A stretch of 64,000 bases of DNA from Gordonia paraffinivorans NBRC 108238. Its GTDB lineage: Bacteria; Actinomycetota; Actinomycetes; Mycobacteriales; Mycobacteriaceae. A model generated the notes under the pieces. It did no database searches and had not been told where the DNA came from. It saw nothing but the letters and a program-made list of their open reading frames with translations. Location of the stretch: assembly GCF_000344155.1 (NCBI RefSeq), contig NZ_BAOQ01000033.1, forward strand, positions 1 to 64,000, written 5' to 3'. The position numbers and the translations under genes were made by a program. Positions 60,874-64,000 of this stretch are shown here, in pieces. Position 1 is the stretch's first letter. Every line of letters begins with the position of its first letter.

Positions 60874-63800
60874 TCAGTTCTCCGACGACTCGGTTGGCTC
60901 CGCGGCAGCGTCGGCCGCGCTCTTCTTCGCGGCGGTCTTCTTGGCCGCAGATTTCTTCGCGGTGGTCTTCTTCGCGGTCGTCTTCTTGGCGGTGGCCTTC
61001 TTGGCAGCCGTCTTCTTCGCGGCCTTCTTCGCCGGCGCCTTCTTGGCGGCCTTCTTCGCCGCCTTCTTGGCCGGGCCCCGCGCACGACGATCCGCGAGCA
61101 GCTCCATCGCCCGTTCCGGTGTGATCGAGTCGACCTCGTCGCCCTTGCGCAGGCTGGCGTTGGTCTCGCCGTCGGTCACATACGGCCCGAAGCGGCCGTC
61201 CTTGATGACCATCGGCTTGCCGCTGACCTCGTCGTTGGCGCCCAGGTCACGCAGCGGCGGCGCGGCGGCCTGACGACCCCGGCGCTTGGGCTCGGAGTAG
61301 ATCTTCAGCGCCTCGTCGAGCGTGATGGTGAAGAGCTGCTCCTCGCTGGTCAGCGACCGCGAGTCCGTCCCCTTCTTCAGGTACGGGCCGTAGCGGCCGT
61401 TCTGGGCGGTGATCTCTTCGCCGGACTCGGGGTCGACACCGACGACCCGCGGCAGCGACAGCAGCTTCAGCGCGTCGTCGAGGGTCACCGTGGCGATGTC
61501 CATCGACTTGAACAGCGAGCTGGTGCGCGGCTTGGGACCGGCAGCCTTCTTGGTGGCCTTCTTCGCGGCCTTCTTGGCCGCGGGCTTGGTCTTGGTCGCG
61601 GTGCCGCCGCCGGGCGCATCGAGCGGGACGACGTCGGCATCGCCCGGCTCTGCAGACGTACCGCCGCCGTCACGCGGCGTCGGGCCGGCCGGGATGGTCA
61701 GCGGCGCGTCGTCGCCCTCGTCGTCATCGTCGTCGGACGGGAGGATCTCGGTGACGTACGGGCCGAAACGACCCTCCTTGACCACGATCTCGTGGCCGGT
61801 CGCCGGGTCGACACCGAGCGAGCGACCCTCCTGCGGCGTCGCGAACAGCTTCTCGGCGACCTCGAGCGTCAGCTCGTCGGGGGTCATGTCGGCGGGCAGG
61901 TTGGCGCGCTGGAGATCGGGCTCGACGTCCTCGCCCGACTTGGTCGCGTTCAGGTCGCGCTCGAGGTAGGGCCCGAACCGGCCGACACGAACATAGACCG
62001 GACGCCCCTCGGAGTCGTCGAAGAGCTTGATCGAGTTGACCTGACGGGCGTCGATCTCCTCGAGGTTCACGCCGACGAGCTTCTTGAGTCCGCCGTACTT
62101 GGCGATCTCGGAGTGCGCGGACTTGCCGTCGTCGTTGGTGCCGGGGCGTTCCTCGCCGAAGTAGAACTCCGACAACCAGCGGGTCCGGTCCTCGTTGCCG
62201 GTCGCGATGCGGTCGAGGTCGTCCTCGAGGGTCGCGGTGAAGTCGTAGTCGACGAGGCTCTCGAAGTACGCCTCCATCAGCCCGACCACGGCGAACGCGA
62301 TCCACGACGGGACGAGGGCGTTGCCCTTCTTCACCACGTAGCCGCGATCCTGGATGGTGCCGATGATCGACGCGTAGGTCGACGGGCGGCCGATGCCGAG
62401 CTCTTCGAGGACCTTGACCAGCGAGGCCTCGGTGAAGCGGGCCGGCGGATTGGTCGAGTGGCCGTCGGCGGTGAGCTCGGTCGCGGTGAGCGTCTGGCCC
62501 TCGGTGAGCTGCGGCAGGCGGTTCTCGGCGTCGTCGGCCTGACCGCCGGTCTGCTCGTCGACGGTCTCGACGTACGCCGACAGGAAACCCGGGAAGGTGA
62601 TCGTGCGGCCGGACGCGGCGAACGTGGCGCGCTCACCGGTCGACGCGGTGCCGGCGATCCGCAGGCTCATGGTGGTGCCCTTGGCGTCGGCCATCTGCGA
62701 GGCGACCGTGCGCTGCCAGATGAGTTCGTAGAGCCGGAACTCGTCGGTGTCGAGCTGGCCCGCGACCTGGCCCGGGGTGCGGAAGGTCTCGCCGGCCGGA
62801 CGGATCGCCTCGTGCGCCTCCTGCGCGTTCTTCACCTTGCGGGTGTACTGGCGCGGCGTCGGGTGGACGAAGTCCGGGCCGTACAGCTCGCGGGCCTGTG
62901 CGCGGGCGGCGTTGATCGCCGACTCGCTGAGGCTCGTCGAGTCGGTACGCATGTAGGTGATGAAGCCGTTCTCGTACAGCCGCTGCGCGATGCGCATCGT
63001 GCGGTCGGAGGTGAACCGCAGCTTGCGGCCGGCCTCCTGCTGCAGCGTCGAGGTCATGAACGGCGCATACGGGCGACGGGTGTAGGGCTTCTCCTCGACC
63101 GAGGTGACGGTCATGGTGACCCCGCGCAGGCCCGCGGCCAGGCTCTCGGCGCGGTCGGCGTCGAGGACGATGACCCCGTCGGACTTCTTCAGCCGCCCGG
63201 TGGACTCGAAGTCGCGACCGGTGGCGACCCGATTGTCGTCGACGTTGACCAGGCGCGCCTTGAACGTCTGGGGGCTGGCGTCGGCGCCGGCGTCCATGGT
63301 CGCGGCGATGTCCCAGTAGTCGGCGGAGACGAACGCCATGCGCTCGCGTTCCCGCTCGACGATGATGCGCGTGGCGACCGACTGCACACGGCCCGCCGAC
63401 AGCTTCGGCATGACCTTCTTCCACAGGACCGGCGACACCTCGTAGCCGTAGAGGCGGTCGAGGATGCGGCGGGTCTCCTGGGCGTCGACGAGGTCGGTGT
63501 CGAGGTCGCGGGGGTTCTCGGCCGCCGCCCGGATGGCCGGCTCGGTGATCTCGTGGAAGACCATCCGCTTGACCGGGATCTTGGGCTTGAGCGTCTCGAG
63601 GAGGTGCCACGCGATGGCCTCCCCCTCGCGGTCACCGTCGGTGGCGAGGTAGAGCTCGTCGACGTCCTTGAGCAAGGACTTCAACTCGCTGACGGTGGAC
63701 TTCTTGTCCGGGGACACCACGTACAGCGGCTCGAAGTTCTCGTCGACGTTCACGCCGAGTCGCGCCCACGGCTGACCCTTGTACTTGGCGGGCACGTCGG

Positions 63801-63960
63801 CGGCTCCGCGCGGGAGGTCGCGAATGTGGCCGCGCGAGGACTCCACCACGTAATTGGGCCCCAGGTAACCGGCGATCTTGCGCGCCTTGGTCGGGGACTC
63901 GACGATCACGAGTCGTCGGATTCCCCCACTTGAGCGGGATGCGGTGCTGGTCTCGGCCAC
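60874..63960 (-). CDS. topA: DNA topoisomerase I
   Basis: A 1028-residue type IA topoisomerase that relaxes negative supercoils. The Toprim domain begins RLVIVESPTKARKIAGYLG and holds ATDGDREGEAIAWHLLE (metal Asps and Glu). The catalytic Tyr is in GFITYMRTDSTSL. Four C-terminal repeats without zinc ribbons carry the pattern GRFGPYV or GRYGPYL. The protein ends in a tail of AKK-type Lys/Ala repeats, as in mycobacterial TopA, thought to bind DNA and aid processivity. The start is a GTG with AAGGACG upstream. It is convergent with the adenylate cyclase. Confidence 0.97.
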   Translation of the reverse strand: MAETSTASRSSGGIRRLVIVESPTKARKIAGYLGPNYVVESSRGHIRDLPRGAADVPAKYKGQPWARLGVNVDENFEPLYVVSPDKKSTVSELKSLLKDVDELYLATDGDREGEAIAWHLLETLKPKIPVKRMVFHEITEPAIRAAAENPRDLDTDLVDAQETRRILDRLYGYEVSPVLWKKVMPKLSAGRVQSVATRIIVERERERMAFVSADYWDIAATMDAGADASPQTFKARLVNVDDNRVATGRDFESTGRLKKSDGVIVLDADRAESLAAGLRGVTMTVTSVEEKPYTRRPYAPFMTSTLQQEAGRKLRFTSDRTMRIAQRLYENGFITYMRTDSTSLSESAINAARAQARELYGPDFVHPTPRQYTRKVKNAQEAHEAIRPAGETFRTPGQVAGQLDTDEFRLYELIWQRTVASQMADAKGTTMSLRIAGTASTGERATFAASGRTITFPGFLSAYVETVDEQTGGQADDAENRLPQLTEGQTLTATELTADGHSTNPPARFTEASLVKVLEELGIGRPSTYASIIGTIQDRGYVVKKGNALVPSWIAFAVVGLMEAYFESLVDYDFTATLEDDLDRIATGNEDRTRWLSEFYFGEERPGTNDDGKSAHSEIAKYGGLKKLVGVNLEEIDARQVNSIKLFDDSEGRPVYVRVGRFGPYLERDLNATKSGEDVEPDLQRANLPADMTPDELTLEVAEKLFATPQEGRSLGVDPATGHEIVVKEGRFGPYVTEILPSDDDDDEGDDAPLTIPAGPTPRDGGGTSAEPGDADVVPLDAPGGGTATKTKPAAKKAAKKATKKAAGPKPRTSSLFKSMDIATVTLDDALKLLSLPRVVGVDPESGEEITAQNGRYGPYLKKGTDSRSLTSEEQLFTITLDEALKIYSEPKRRGRQAAAPPLRDLGANDEVSGKPMVIKDGRFGPYVTDGETNASLRKGDEVDSITPERAMELLADRRARGPAKKAAKKAAKKAPAKKAAKKTAAKKATAKKTTAKKTTAKKSAAKKTAAKKSAADAAAEPTESSEN
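60905..61080 (-). repeat. Lys/Ala repeat region at the topA 3' end
   Basis: Low-complexity coding repeats giving AAKK/TAKK units, with about 50 bp near-identical multiples in DNA. Length is expected to vary between strains. Confidence 0.7.
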
Positions 63961-64000
63961 CGGGGCGTCCTTCGTTTGACTGGGTAAAACGTCCTGCGCT

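Noticed and set aside
60894..61273. Hydrophobic plus-strand frame with many Phe/Leu/Ala residues near the topA end
   Set aside because: It is the reverse reading of the Lys/Ala codon repeats of topA, which automatically gives Phe/Leu-rich nonsense.

Overview
The window is chromosomal DNA of a high-GC actinobacterium of the mycolic-acid group (Mycobacteriales), most like Gordonia or a close relative. The signs are: the gene order dnaK-grpE-dnaJ-hspR with HspR operators; the block holB / membrane adenylate cyclase / topA, arranged as around Rv3644c-Rv3646c of Mycobacterium tuberculosis, with a Thr tRNA in the same neighbourhood; a mycofactocin-type dehydrogenase; a cutinase; a PE-PPE-like secreted protein; and many GTG starts with ATGA or GTGA gene overlaps. 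I see no phage, IS element, CRISPR array or rRNA. The accessory content is metabolic, regulatory and secreted.

Layout. 1-6.2 kb: dehydrogenase, DUF2470 protein, Tyr/Ser phosphatase, flavin reductase, ribokinase, GAF-ANTAR regulator, amino-acid permease. 6.3-8.7 kb: TetR-aidB operon with a clear promoter and operator. 8.8-16.1 kb: LysR regulator, membrane GGDEF protein, FAD-linked oxidase, soluble Ser/Thr kinase, amidohydrolase, flavohemoglobin. 16.2-23.2 kb: a membrane protein with an apparently degenerate Hsp70-like domain, an IsdG-type monooxygenase, an SRPBCC protein, and the heat-shock operon dnaK-grpE-dnaJ-hspR, preceded by a SigH-type promoter and three HspR-type inverted repeats. 23.3-26.8 kb: coupled DUF1214 and sulfotransferase genes, then a DUF1353 protein. 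26.9-29.4 kb: lon, whose upstream region repeats the SigH-plus-HspR arrangement, and a tiny membrane protein.

29.9-34.4 kb: a coupled pair of secreted proteins, one a lipase-fold protein without a visible nucleophile, then an SRPBCC-RidA fusion and a cutinase. 34.5-39.0 kb: a tightly packed operon thiM (frameshifted) - flavin monooxygenase - sulfurtransferase - HAD hydrolase - GntR regulator, which I read as a thiazole or organosulfur utilisation module. 39.1-48.3 kb: TetR, F420-type LLM protein, HxlR and a divergent pirin with palindromic operators, a large DUF6541-like membrane protein, an MFS exporter with its GntR regulator, and malic enzyme. 48.3-53.7 kb: a pterin dehydratase-VOC fusion, a MinD-like ATPase with a defective Walker A, a secreted glycine-rich protein with a membrane partner, an apparently 5'-truncated regulator-like gene and a secreted lipase. 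53.8-57.8 kb: tRNA-Thr(CGU), two secreted proteins, a small acidic protein, an ABC-ATPase remnant and an AHSA1-type SRPBCC protein. 57.9-64 kb: holB, adenylate cyclase, topA.

How the parts fit. The clearest regulatory story is protein quality control: DnaK/GrpE/DnaJ and Lon appear to share SigH activation and HspR repression, and HspR is the last gene of the dnaK operon. The clearest candidate for an undescribed system is the thiM-monooxygenase-sulfurtransferase-HAD-GntR operon. Several secreted or membrane proteins look like enzymes whose catalytic residues have been lost: the lipase-fold protein, the PE-PPE-like protein, the Hsp70-like protein and the MinD-like ATPase.
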